Source of the DNA: Pseudomonadota bacterium
GTDB lineage: Bacteria > BMS3Abin14
Length of the DNA: 11,737 nucleotides
Direction: 5' to 3'
NCBI GenBank assembly: GCA_003229755.1
Contig: QIFJ01000016.1
Location: 1-11,737, forward strand
A model generated the notes under the pieces. It ran no database searches. It was not told the DNA's origin and saw nothing but the letters and a program-made list of their open reading frames with translations. Below are positions 5,146 to 11,737 of this stretch, piece after piece. A program made the translations under genes and the position numbers. Position 1 is the stretch's first letter, and every line of letters begins with the position of its first letter.

Positions 5146-6258
5146 ATGAAGAAACCAGCATCCAGAAAAATATGGATAATCACAGCGGTCATAGCAGTTA
5201 TCTCCATCGCCGGTACCGTAATGGTAAGGAATGGCACGAGTTCCAAGGAACTTTCCGGGGAGGAAGCTTCCAACCAGGCGCGAGTAGAACTTAAACCGAC
5301 CAACGTTGTTGTGAAGATTATGACCCCCGAGAGAGTTGAAGAAAGCTTTATGCTTCCCGGTACCCTTGAGGCCTGGGAGAACCTGACCCTCTCCCTGGAA
5401 CAAGCCGGCCCCATACGCTGGATCGGTCCCGAGGAGGGTGATCGTCTCAGAAAGGGCGAGGCGGTCCTCAGGATCGACAGTGACGTGCTTGAAAGCCAGA
5501 AGGCCCGGAACCGAGTGGATTATGAGGTCAAGAAAAAAAATCTGGAAAGGGCGGAGTCTCTTCTTTCCCAGGAACTTATCAGCGAGAGGGACCGCGACGA
5601 AGCACGTAAGGATTTCGAGTCGGCAAAAGCGTCACTGGACCAGACAAATATAGTTTTGGAAAAAACTACAGTTAAAAGCCCAATTAACGGGATCCTGGAT
5701 CGGCTCCTGGTGGACCGTGGAGAGTACGGTAACGTTGGGACTCCGGCGGCCATTGTTGTCCAGATAGATCGGCTGAAGGTGATCGTGGATGTTCCTGAAA
5801 AGGATGTAACCGCTGTCAAAGCGGATCAGAAAGTAGAAGTGTTCCCGGCCAGGATAAGGCGTGCGGACGGTATGAGCAGGGAAGGAAAAGTTATCCACGT
5901 GGCATATCAGGCCGATGAAATGACCCGCACTTACCGGACCAAAATCGAGATAGACAACAGCACACGACTCCTGCGTCCCGGTATGATAGTGCGCGTTCGC
6001 TTCGTGAGGAGAATATTGGAAAGCGTGCTTGTCATTCCCCTTTATGCCGTGATCGACAGGGAAGGCCAGAAGTTTGTTTTTGTTGAAGAGGACGGCACCG
6101 CTATCGAGCGGCAGGTTCGCCTCGGCCCGATCATCAACGGCAGAGTGGTTGTTCACGGTGGAATACAGGAGGGTGAAAACCTCATCGTCAAGGGCCACCA
6201 GCTCGTGAGTGACGGCGGTCCTGTCGATGTGATCGGGGATCCGGGAAAGGAAGGGTAG
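5146..6258 (+). CDS. RND efflux periplasmic adaptor (membrane fusion protein)
   Basis: This 370-residue adaptor bridges the inner-membrane pump and the outer-membrane channel. Residues 9-27 are a single hydrophobic segment (IWIITAVIAVISIAG) after a KKPASRK start. There is no lipobox Cys, so it is anchored by an N-terminal helix. Domains in order are the lipoyl/barrel-sandwich half (about 65-112, with PGTLEAWENLTLS and GDRLRKGEAVLRIDS), and a short coiled-coil hairpin (115-170, with ELISERDRDEARKDFESAKASL). The second lipoyl half follows (172-205, TVKSPINGILDRLLVDRGEY), then a beta-barrel (208-285, ending LRPGMIVRVRF) and a membrane-proximal domain (290-360). Length and motifs are normal for the HlyD/AcrA family. 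GGGAGG (5132-5137) precedes the ATG by 8 nt. It ends 6 nt before the pump gene, so the two are translated together. Substrate is not predictable. Confidence 0.92.
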   Translation: MKKPASRKIWIITAVIAVISIAGTVMVRNGTSSKELSGEEASNQARVELKPTNVVVKIMTPERVEESFMLPGTLEAWENLTLSLEQAGPIRWIGPEEGDRLRKGEAVLRIDSDVLESQKARNRVDYEVKKKNLERAESLLSQELISERDRDEARKDFESAKASLDQTNIVLEKTTVKSPINGILDRLLVDRGEYGNVGTPAAIVVQIDRLKVIVDVPEKDVTAVKADQKVEVFPARIRRADGMSREGKVIHVAYQADEMTRTYRTKIEIDNSTRLLRPGMIVRVRFVRRILESVLVIPLYAVIDREGQKFVFVEEDGTAIERQVRLGPIINGRVVVHGGIQEGENLIVKGHQLVSDGGPVDVIGDPGKEG

Positions 6259-6264
6259 CCGATC

Positions 6265-9200
6265 ATGCTCATCACCGACGCAGCCATAATGAGGCGCAGC
6301 ACAGTTTTTGCTCTGATGCTCATCATCTTCATAGCTGGCCTGTTCAGCTATATCACACTCCCGAGGGAATCAAACCCGGATATAACGATACCCATCATCA
6401 TGGTCCAGACCACCTACGAGGGAGCTGCTTCCGAAGATGTTGAGAACCTCATTACCCTGCCCCTTGAACGCAAGCTCAGGGCAGTAAAGGACACCAAGGA
6501 GATACGGTCAGTCAGCGCGGAAGGCGCCTCTATGATCGAGGTGGAGTTCATCCCCGATGTGGATATTGATGAAGCACTGCAGCGGGTACGGGACAAGGTT
6601 GACCAGGCGCAGGGAGACCTTCCTGCGGACCTGGAGAACGATCCGTCGGTGATCGAGATAAACCTCTCCGAATGGCCCATCCTGATGGTTGCCGTTTCGG
6701 GGGATGTGAGTGAACGTGTTCTCAAAAAGATCGCTGGAGAGATGGAGGACAGGATCGAGGAGATCCCTGGTGTGCTTGAAGTAGACGTCACCGGGGATCG
6801 GGAGAGGGAGATTCGCGTGGAGTTCGATCCCGACCGAATGGCAGCCTACAGGCTGAGCTTCACTGAGATCCTCTCCCTCGTCCAGAGGGAAAACGTAAAC
6901 GTTCCAGGGGGAAGTATAGAACTTGGCAGCGGCAAATATATGCTTCGGATTCCCGGTGAGTTCACCGATCCCTCCGAGATAGACAACCTTGTGATCGTAA
7001 CCAGGAACAACAGACCCATCTATCTCAAGGATGTAGCCGTAATCCGGGATACCTTCGAAGATCCGAAAAGCTACGCACGGATCAACGACCGCCCAAGCGT
7101 AACCCTGTCAATTAAAAAACGCACCGGCGAGAATATAATCGAGGTATCAGACCAGGTGTTCGCTCTCCTTGAGGCAGCAAAACTGAAGCTGCCCCCAAGC
7201 GTTAGTTTTGCGATCACCCTCAATGAATCTAAAGATATCCGCCGGATAGTCAGAGAACTTGAGAACAGCATACTGACCGGCCTGGTTCTCGTCCTGGTCG
7301 TACTGTTCATGTTCCTGGGTATCCGAAGCGCTTTTTTCGTTGCCCTTGCGATACCCTTTTCAATGCTCATTTCCTTTGCGGTGCTCCAGGCCATGGGTAT
7401 AACCCTCAACATGGTTGTTCTGTTCTCTCTAATAATCGCCCTGGGTATGCTGGTAGACAACGCTATTGTTATCGTTGAGAACATCTACAGGCATATGGAG
7501 GAGGGGATGGACCGTATTGAGGCCGCAAGGACGGCGGCTTCAGAGGTTGGATGGCCGATAACAGCCTCTACGATAACTACCCTGTTTGCCTTCGGACCCC
7601 TGATGTTCTGGCCTGACATCATGGGCGAGTTCATGAAGTTCCTTCCCATAACCCTGATAGTGGTGCTTTCCGCTTCTCTTTTCGTAGCCTTAGTGATCAA
7701 TCCCGTTGTCTGCTCTGTCTATTTGCGGGCCACAGACAGGAAAATGGATGAGAAAAGGGAGTCAGGATTGGTAAGGAGTTACAGAAGGTTGCTGACGCTC
7801 TCCCTCAGGCACCCCATTCTATCAGTCTTTTTCGCCATAGGTCTTCTGGTGACCATCATGGGCGTTTATGTAGCCAGTGATCCCAAGACGGAGCTGTTCC
7901 CCGATACCGATCCCAACAGGGGTATTGTTTCCATAAAGGCGCCGCAGGGCACCAGCCTCGACACCACCGATTCCCTTACCCGGGAGGTGGAGCGCATTGT
8001 TTCAACAGAAAAAGACCTTAAGTACGTCACCGGAGAAGTGGGCGTCGGGGCCGGCTGGGGCAGTGCCCGTGAGTCCAGGAGGTCACAGGTCTCGGTGGAG
8101 TTCGTTGAACGTGAGGAGCGGCAGGAAAGTTCCAACATAGTTGTTGACCGTATCAGGGACTCTCTCAAAGGAATTACAGGCGCCGATATAAAGGTGGAAA
8201 AGGAGCGCATGGGACCGCCGGTAGAAGCCCCGGTAGTAATAAAGATCAAGGGAGAGGATGTTAAAGTACTCACAGCGCTCATTGCTGAGATAAAGGATGA
8301 GATCGCTGACATCGAAGGCCTGGTTGACGTAGAGGACGACTTTTCCCGCGCCAAACCGGAGATCGTGATCAATGTTGACCGGGAAAAGGCCTCACTACTG
8401 GGACTTTCCACAATTGAGGTATCCAACACCGTAAAAGCTGCCGTTAACGGTTGGAAAATAGGTGACTACAGGGAAGGTGAGGATGAGTACGATATCATAG
8501 CCAGGCTCCCGGAGGATAAACGCAAGACCCTCTCCCAGGTTGAGAGCCTGCTGATACCCAATCGGATGGGTGATCCGGTGCCCCTTTCAACGGTTGCCAG
8601 CCTCGAGATACGAACAGGCTTCGGAGCTATCAGACACCTTGATCAGAAGAGGCTCATAAGGATCATCGGCTTTAATTCCGGGCGCAGTACTCTGGAGATA
8701 GTTCAGGACATCAGAGAGCGCCTTGCAAAGATGGACATTCCGGCCGGCTATTCTATTAGCTACGGCGGCGACTTCGAGGAGCAGCAAAGATCATCGGCCT
8801 TTCTGGGTAAGGCTTTCATAATAGCAGTGTTCCTCATATTCCTTGTGCTGCTGACCCAGTTCAACTCTCTTGCTCAGTCCATGATAGTTATCTCAGCAGT
8901 GCTCCTTTCCCTCATGGGCGTATTCATCGGATTGATGATCACTGGTATGCCCTTCAGCATCATAATGACCGGTATAGGGGTCATCTCCCTCGCTGGAGTA
9001 GTCGTTAACAACGCTATTGTCCTCATTGATTACATCAACCTGCTCAGGAAGAGGGGAATGGCACTCAATGAAGCCCTGATAAAGGCTGGAACGGTTCGAT
9101 TCAGGCCAGTCATGTTGACAGCTATCACGACGATACTCGGACTCACACCCATGGGCCTGGGAATCAGCTTCGATTTCAGGTCCTTCAGCCTCCAGATAGG

Positions 9201-9387
9201 CGGCGAATCGGCACAGTGGTGGGCTCCCATGGCCAGTGCAATTATTTTTGGCCTGGCTGTGGCAACTCTACTGACCCTGATTGTTGTTCCGGTTCTGTAT
9301 TCCCTCAGCGAAACCGCTTCACCCCGGGACTTCATCTACAGACAGGTCAATCGTCTGCGCCGTCCTGCTGCCGCAAGCCAGGAATAG
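6265..9387 (+). CDS. RND-family inner-membrane efflux pump (AcrB/HAE1-like)
   Basis: This full-length 1040-residue proton-driven exporter is expected to form a trimer in the inner membrane. The typical plan is visible: TM1 at about 12-30, first periplasmic domain with YEGAASEDVENLITLPLE, TM2-6 at about 336-480, TM7 near 517-537, second periplasmic domain, and TM8-12 from about 850 to 1012. The TM4 motif is GMLVDNAIVIVEN, so AcrB Asp407-Asp408 are here Asp398-Asn399. The TM10 motif is VVNNAIVLIDY, so AcrB Lys940 is Asn915. This places it in an AcrB-like branch with an altered proton relay, and one relay Asp is retained. AAGGAAGGG (6247-6255) overlaps the end of the adaptor gene and sets the start at 6265; an ATG at 6289 is a less likely alternative. 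It is the last gene of the operon. Substrate range is unknown; the charged-residue pattern does not suggest a metal pump with confidence. Confidence 0.94.
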   Translation: MLITDAAIMRRSTVFALMLIIFIAGLFSYITLPRESNPDITIPIIMVQTTYEGAASEDVENLITLPLERKLRAVKDTKEIRSVSAEGASMIEVEFIPDVDIDEALQRVRDKVDQAQGDLPADLENDPSVIEINLSEWPILMVAVSGDVSERVLKKIAGEMEDRIEEIPGVLEVDVTGDREREIRVEFDPDRMAAYRLSFTEILSLVQRENVNVPGGSIELGSGKYMLRIPGEFTDPSEIDNLVIVTRNNRPIYLKDVAVIRDTFEDPKSYARINDRPSVTLSIKKRTGENIIEVSDQVFALLEAAKLKLPPSVSFAITLNESKDIRRIVRELENSILTGLVLVLVVLFMFLGIRSAFFVALAIPFSMLISFAVLQAMGITLNMVVLFSLIIALGMLVDNAIVIVENIYRHMEEGMDRIEAARTAASEVGWPITASTITTLFAFGPLMFWPDIMGEFMKFLPITLIVVLSASLFVALVINPVVCSVYLRATDRKMDEKRESGLVRSYRRLLTLSLRHPILSVFFAIGLLVTIMGVYVASDPKTELFPDTDPNRGIVSIKAPQGTSLDTTDSLTREVERIVSTEKDLKYVTGEVGVGAGWGSARESRRSQVSVEFVEREERQESSNIVVDRIRDSLKGITGADIKVEKERMGPPVEAPVVIKIKGEDVKVLTALIAEIKDEIADIEGLVDVEDDFSRAKPEIVINVDREKASLLGLSTIEVSNTVKAAVNGWKIGDYREGEDEYDIIARLPEDKRKTLSQVESLLIPNRMGDPVPLSTVASLEIRTGFGAIRHLDQKRLIRIIGFNSGRSTLEIVQDIRERLAKMDIPAGYSISYGGDFEEQQRSSAFLGKAFIIAVFLIFLVLLTQFNSLAQSMIVISAVLLSLMGVFIGLMITGMPFSIIMTGIGVISLAGVVVNNAIVLIDYINLLRKRGMALNEALIKAGTVRFRPVMLTAITTILGLTPMGLGISFDFRSFSLQIGGESAQWWAPMASAIIFGLAVATLLTLIVVPVLYSLSETASPRDFIYRQVNRLRRPAAASQE

Positions 9388-9428
9388 TTGAATGATCTCA
9401 AGGTTTAATCTTACAGGAAATTGAGCAG

Positions 9429-9456
9429 GTTGTTAGTTGTTGGTTGATAGTTGTTA
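9429..9456. repeat. heptanucleotide tandem array, GTTGTTA type
   Basis: Four consecutive units occur: GTTGTTA, GTTGTTG, GTTGATA and GTTGTTA. They lie in the gap between the pump gene and the convergent hemerythrin/PAS gene. The period is 7 nt, with a different unit from the array that follows at 9462. Confidence 0.75.
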
Positions 9457-9461
9457 GTACA

Positions 9462-9489
9462 CTGGAAACTAGAAACCAGGAACCAGAAA
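9462..9489. repeat. heptanucleotide tandem array, CTGGAAA type
   Basis: Four consecutive units occur: CTGGAAA, CTAGAAA, CCAGGAA and CCAGAAA, with a degenerate fifth (CTGAATC) entering the hairpin at 9492. The array begins only 5 nt after the GTTGTTA-type array ends. Confidence 0.65.
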
Positions 9490-9491
9490 CT

Positions 9492-9512
9492 GAATCCCAC
9501 GAAGTGGGATTC
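9492..9512. terminator. hairpin between convergent genes, possible bidirectional terminator
   Basis: GAATCCCAC (9492-9500) and GTGGGATTC (9504-9512) form a perfect 9-bp stem with a GAA loop on the plus strand (TTC on the minus strand). It lies one base beyond the stop codon of the leftward gene and about 100 nt beyond the pump gene. No strong U-run follows on either side, so efficiency as an intrinsic terminator is uncertain, but its place between convergent genes fits. Confidence 0.5.
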
Positions 9513-9513
9513 C

Positions 9514-10962
9514 TCACCAGTCAAGTAGCCTTCTTTCCCCCTCCAGCGCTCTTATACCAGTCACTTCCTGGCTTACCTCCAGAGTTCCCTCGTAGTTCCC
9601 GTCTTCATCCCTGATGGCAAAGTACCGGATATAGATGAATTTTCCGTCTGACTGTATCCAGAAATCAGCGGAATCCTGTTCCCCTGATTTGAAGGAATCG
9701 AGTATCTGCTCAACAATATTTACACTGGAAGGTGGATGGCAGTTCTGGACAGCCCTGCCGATTATGCCGGGGCTGCGGGGAAAGATCCGCTCCCTGTCCG
9801 AGTAGTACTGGACTCTGTCTGTGGCGTCTACGAAGGTAATATCCAGGGGAAGGCTGTTTATCACCAGGTCCAGCTGTTTGGGAGTCAAACCGCCTGTGTT
9901 CAGCCAGATCGGGGCCTCTCCAGCGCCTCTCCGCTCAGGCGGCGCTTTGGCCAGGTCTCCCTCTGCGGGTACCCAGCCGGTTTCCGGCACCACCAGAGTG
10001 TAACCTATCTCATCGCTACCCTCATGTACCCGGGCCCAATCAGCATCCGAGAAAGTCTCCAGGCACATGGGAAAGAGGATGTTCTCCTCTTTGTAGATCA
10101 TGTCCGATATAGCCGTAACAAGAACTATTCCGTCTACTGTTACGCTGTCGAAGTCCTTTGACTCAAGGCCCTTCCTCACGCTCTTCATCAGTCCGCGAAT
10201 ATCGTCGTGTATCGCCCACATCACTTTGGAAGGGCCGGAGATACCATGGTCCTCAAGGGCAGGAAAGAGTTGGTTTTCCTTCCTGAGGTAGTGCTTCTCG
10301 ATCCTGGAGATCTTTTCGAACATGGTATTGAGTTCTTCTCCCCACTTTTTCAGCGTTTCATCATCGGGGGGCGATTCAAGGTCCGCAAGAATGAACCGGG
10401 CTCTGTCTACCAGCTCTGAGACTTCCCTGTTTTCGAGTTGGAATGTATGGACCGGATGGCCGGGTGGCACCTCCAGCTTTTTCTGTGCTTCCAGGGACTC
10501 AGCGAAGACCTGTACATGGACGTCACACAGACGTTTGACTTCCTCTTCCGGCATACCGTCGGCGATGAGTGACTGCTCCATCTGGGCAATTTCAGAGGGA
10601 CTTACCCTGGAGAGGAGCCTGGCGAATTTCTCCTTCTGCTCTTCAGGTGTTTTGCCCTCGTGAAGTTCCCTGATGATAGACTTGAGTTCCTCGATATTTG
10701 ACTTGCTGTCAGCTTCACCGGCAACCTCGGGCCTGCTGCCCGTCTCCTTTTCGATGGCATCTGCGATGGCGCCGGAAAGTTCCTCGAAGGGAACACCGGT
10801 CATCTTCGAAGCGTGGTCCAGGTCCGCAAGCCTGCCGATGGTTTTTCTCAGGAGGGGGTTTTTCAACTTCCTGAATTCCGGGGAGATGTTTACCAGGACA
10901 TCTATGAGGTAGGGACTTTCCTTGAGCAGATCCAGGATCTTGACGTTTTTATCTATTTTCAT
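9514..10962 (-). CDS. DUF1858/DUF438 hemerythrin-like protein with C-terminal PAS domain
   Basis: This 482-residue, soluble, multi-domain protein has no signal peptide or membrane segment. Residues 1-62 match the DUF1858 pattern (PEFRKLKNPLLRKTIGR, 28-44). Residues 90-157 match DUF438 (ELKSIIRELHEGKTPEEQKEKF). Residues 168-300 form a hemerythrin-like four-helix region with candidate diiron ligands His169 or His172, His224, Glu229, His252 and Glu293. Residues 356-475 form a PAS domain (VINSLPLDITFVDATDRVQYYS, then GRAVQNCHPPSSV), and the tail LEGERRLLDW is characteristic of this architecture. Such proteins are found mainly in anaerobes. A role in sensing or handling O2, NO or redox stress is inferred from the diiron and PAS domains. 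No output domain is present, so it is probably not a classical kinase sensor. The ATG at 10962 follows GGAGGG (10968-10973). It reads convergently with the pump gene. Confidence 0.88.
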   Translation of the reverse strand: MKIDKNVKILDLLKESPYLIDVLVNISPEFRKLKNPLLRKTIGRLADLDHASKMTGVPFEELSGAIADAIEKETGSRPEVAGEADSKSNIEELKSIIRELHEGKTPEEQKEKFARLLSRVSPSEIAQMEQSLIADGMPEEEVKRLCDVHVQVFAESLEAQKKLEVPPGHPVHTFQLENREVSELVDRARFILADLESPPDDETLKKWGEELNTMFEKISRIEKHYLRKENQLFPALEDHGISGPSKVMWAIHDDIRGLMKSVRKGLESKDFDSVTVDGIVLVTAISDMIYKEENILFPMCLETFSDADWARVHEGSDEIGYTLVVPETGWVPAEGDLAKAPPERRGAGEAPIWLNTGGLTPKQLDLVINSLPLDITFVDATDRVQYYSDRERIFPRSPGIIGRAVQNCHPPSSVNIVEQILDSFKSGEQDSADFWIQSDGKFIYIRYFAIRDEDGNYEGTLEVSQEVTGIRALEGERRLLDW

Positions 10963-10990
10963 TGGAACCCTCCGTCTATTTATTAATTAG

Positions 10991-11032
10991 ATGTTAACAT
11001 AGATTTGCGTAGTTTGTGCTGATGACGGTCAA
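10991..11032 (-). promoter_or_regulatory. possible Crp/Fnr-type box and -10 upstream of the hemerythrin/PAS gene
   Basis: On the minus strand TTGAC-N4-ATCAG (11032 to 11019) matches the FNR consensus TTGAT-N4-ATCAA at 8 of 10 positions. A possible -10, TAACAT (10996 to 10991, inside the palindrome ATGTTAACAT), would place the box near -41.5, the class II activator position. The match is short and could be chance. Control by an oxygen- or NO-responsive Crp/Fnr regulator would fit a hemerythrin protein. Confidence 0.3.
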
Positions 11033-11063
11033 CTCAACCGGAGGGCCGGTCCCACATCGGGAC

Positions 11064-11091
11064 AGTCCCAAGATCCAGGGCTCAAGACCCA
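11064..11091. repeat. degenerate heptanucleotide tandem array, AGTCCCA type
   Basis: Four 7-nt units occur: AGTCCCA, AGATCCA, GGGCTCA and AGACCCA. On the other strand they resemble TGGGTCT. It is the most degenerate of the six arrays. It lies 21 nt before the next one, in the 300-nt gap between the hemerythrin/PAS gene and the PBP gene. That gap otherwise holds the putative promoter at 10991-11032 and a small hairpin at 11178-11194. Confidence 0.5.
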
Positions 11092-11115
11092 TGTAACAAA
11101 CAGTTAATATATCAC

Positions 11116-11143
11116 CTGGGTCGTGGGTCATGGGACCTGGGAC
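11116..11143. repeat. heptanucleotide tandem array, CTGGGTC type
   Basis: Four consecutive units occur: CTGGGTC, GTGGGTC, ATGGGAC and CTGGGAC. The variable bases fall at fixed places in the unit (first and sixth), as in the ATTGGTC-type array at 311-338. Confidence 0.75.
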
Positions 11144-11177
11144 TGTGTTTTAACGATGACACTTAAGACACGTCATC

Positions 11178-11194
11178 CTCATCGGAATGATGAG
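11178..11194. terminator. small hairpin downstream of the PBP gene
   Basis: CTCATC (11178-11183) and GATGAG (11189-11194) form a 6-bp stem with a 5-nt loop, about 70 nt beyond the PBP stop codon. No U-run follows, so this is a weak candidate for the end of the PBP transcript. Confidence 0.25.
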
Positions 11195-11262
11195 CCCCAT
11201 TTCGACAGTAAAACAAGAGGTATGATCAGTATATCGGAGCGGCGAAACATCCGGTATCGCTA

Positions 11263-11737
11263 TCAATCACGGGATGTCTCTGTCAAGTTCTTCTCCAGTT
11301 CAGGGCTGCACTGCTCCTGTGGAACGGTTCCGGGGAGAAAAGCCTCTACTACCCGATTGGGGCAGAGGGGCCCCGCAAGGAGCCCCGTGGCAGGATCCAC
11401 TTCCGCAAGTTCTATTCCTTCTGCGACGAGGAAATCTGCCGGCGGGATTCCCTTTAATGCTCCCTTCATGAACTCAATCCAGATGGGCAGTGCCGCCACG
11501 GATCCTGCCTCGCCTTCTCCGAGAGTCTTTGGGAGATCGTAACCCACCCAGACTCCGGATACCAGGCCGGGTACATACCCGACGAACCATGCATCACGGT
11601 AATCGTCTGTAGTCCCCGTCTTGCCGGCCGCAGGTCTTCCCAGGATCCTGGCCCGGCGTCCTGTTCCTCTCTGGATGACACCTTCGAGGAGGTTGGTCAT
11701 CTGGTAGGCGACCATGGGAGAGAGAACATCAGTCAGG
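11263..11737 (-). CDS. class A penicillin-binding protein (PBP1A-like), C-terminal part
   Basis: The reading frame stays open to the right window edge, so only the last 157 or so residues are seen; the ATG at 11715 is internal. AAGKTGTTDDYRDAWFVGY holds the KTGT box of the transpeptidase active site (Lys at residue 39 of the visible part). It is followed by VWVGYD and the family tail GPLCPN...PGTVPQEQC, in which two cysteines close to the C-terminus are typical of PBP1A proteins. The enzyme cross-links peptidoglycan outside the inner membrane. The glycosyltransferase domain, the SxxK serine and the SxN motif lie beyond the window. The end TETSRD then TGA is intact. Confidence 0.9.
   Translation of the reverse strand, partial: LTDVLSPMVAYQMTNLLEGVIQRGTGRRARILGRPAAGKTGTTDDYRDAWFVGYVPGLVSGVWVGYDLPKTLGEGEAGSVAALPIWIEFMKGALKGIPPADFLVAEGIELAEVDPATGLLAGPLCPNRVVEAFLPGTVPQEQCSPELEKNLTETSRD

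Noticed and set aside
5632..6198. A 188-codon antisense open frame within the adaptor gene
   Set aside because: The opposite strand encodes a well-conserved adaptor with a ribosome site. The antisense frame has no motif or ribosome site and is a codon-bias shadow.
7866..8429. A 187-codon antisense open frame within the pump gene
   Set aside because: It is serine- and threonine-rich, typical of shadow frames, and lies entirely inside a full-length RND pump.
1..11737. Defence island, toxin-antitoxin pair, prophage or other new multi-gene system
   Set aside because: Every sizeable gene belongs to a known housekeeping, efflux or transposase family, and the gaps hold repeats and regulatory sites without further credible coding regions.

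Overview
The window looks like an ordinary chromosomal segment of a Gram-negative bacterium. It carries a complete tripartite efflux operon (outer-membrane channel, periplasmic adaptor, RND inner-membrane pump) and the end of a class A penicillin-binding protein. Codon use suggests moderate GC. The DUF1858/DUF438-hemerythrin-PAS protein, the REP-associated transposase with GGGGTCAGAGC ends, and the style of the intergenic repeats fit an anaerobic deltaproteobacterium-like lineage. That placement is an inference from gene content and not a proven assignment.

Layout. Positions 1-386 hold no convincing gene, only an imperfect inverted repeat, a 7-nt tandem array and a strong hairpin. A cystathionine gamma-synthase-family PLP enzyme runs leftward (387-1559), with a 20-bp near-palindrome just upstream of its ribosome binding site. 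Next comes a roughly 1-kb mobile element (about 1730-2752): a Y1/REP-associated transposase gene (1972-2619, leftward) between inverted doublets that end in GGGGTCAGAGC, with a three-unit 30-bp tandem array just upstream of the gene. A sigma70-like promoter overlapped by an 18-bp palindrome then drives tetR (2977), an outer-membrane channel gene (3593), a periplasmic adaptor gene (5146) and an RND pump gene (6265-9387), all rightward. Between the channel and adaptor genes lies a 233-bp non-coding stretch that is unusually rich in hairpins. The operon converges on a leftward gene for a hemerythrin/PAS protein (9514-10962), with a hairpin between the two. Behind that gene are a 300-bp intergenic stretch with a possible Crp/Fnr-type box and two more 7-nt arrays, and then the 3' part of a leftward class A PBP gene cut by the window edge.

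How the genes work together. TetR probably represses the operon, including itself, from the palindrome at the promoter. The channel, adaptor and pump would assemble into one drug or metabolite exporter. The other genes (sulfur amino-acid enzyme, hemerythrin/PAS protein, PBP) are separate transcription units with no visible functional link.

The gene content itself is conventional, and I saw no new multi-gene system. The most unusual signals are non-coding: six separate tandem arrays, each with a period of exactly 7 nt but a different sequence; the symmetrical doublet ends of the transposase element; and the structured spacer inside the efflux operon.
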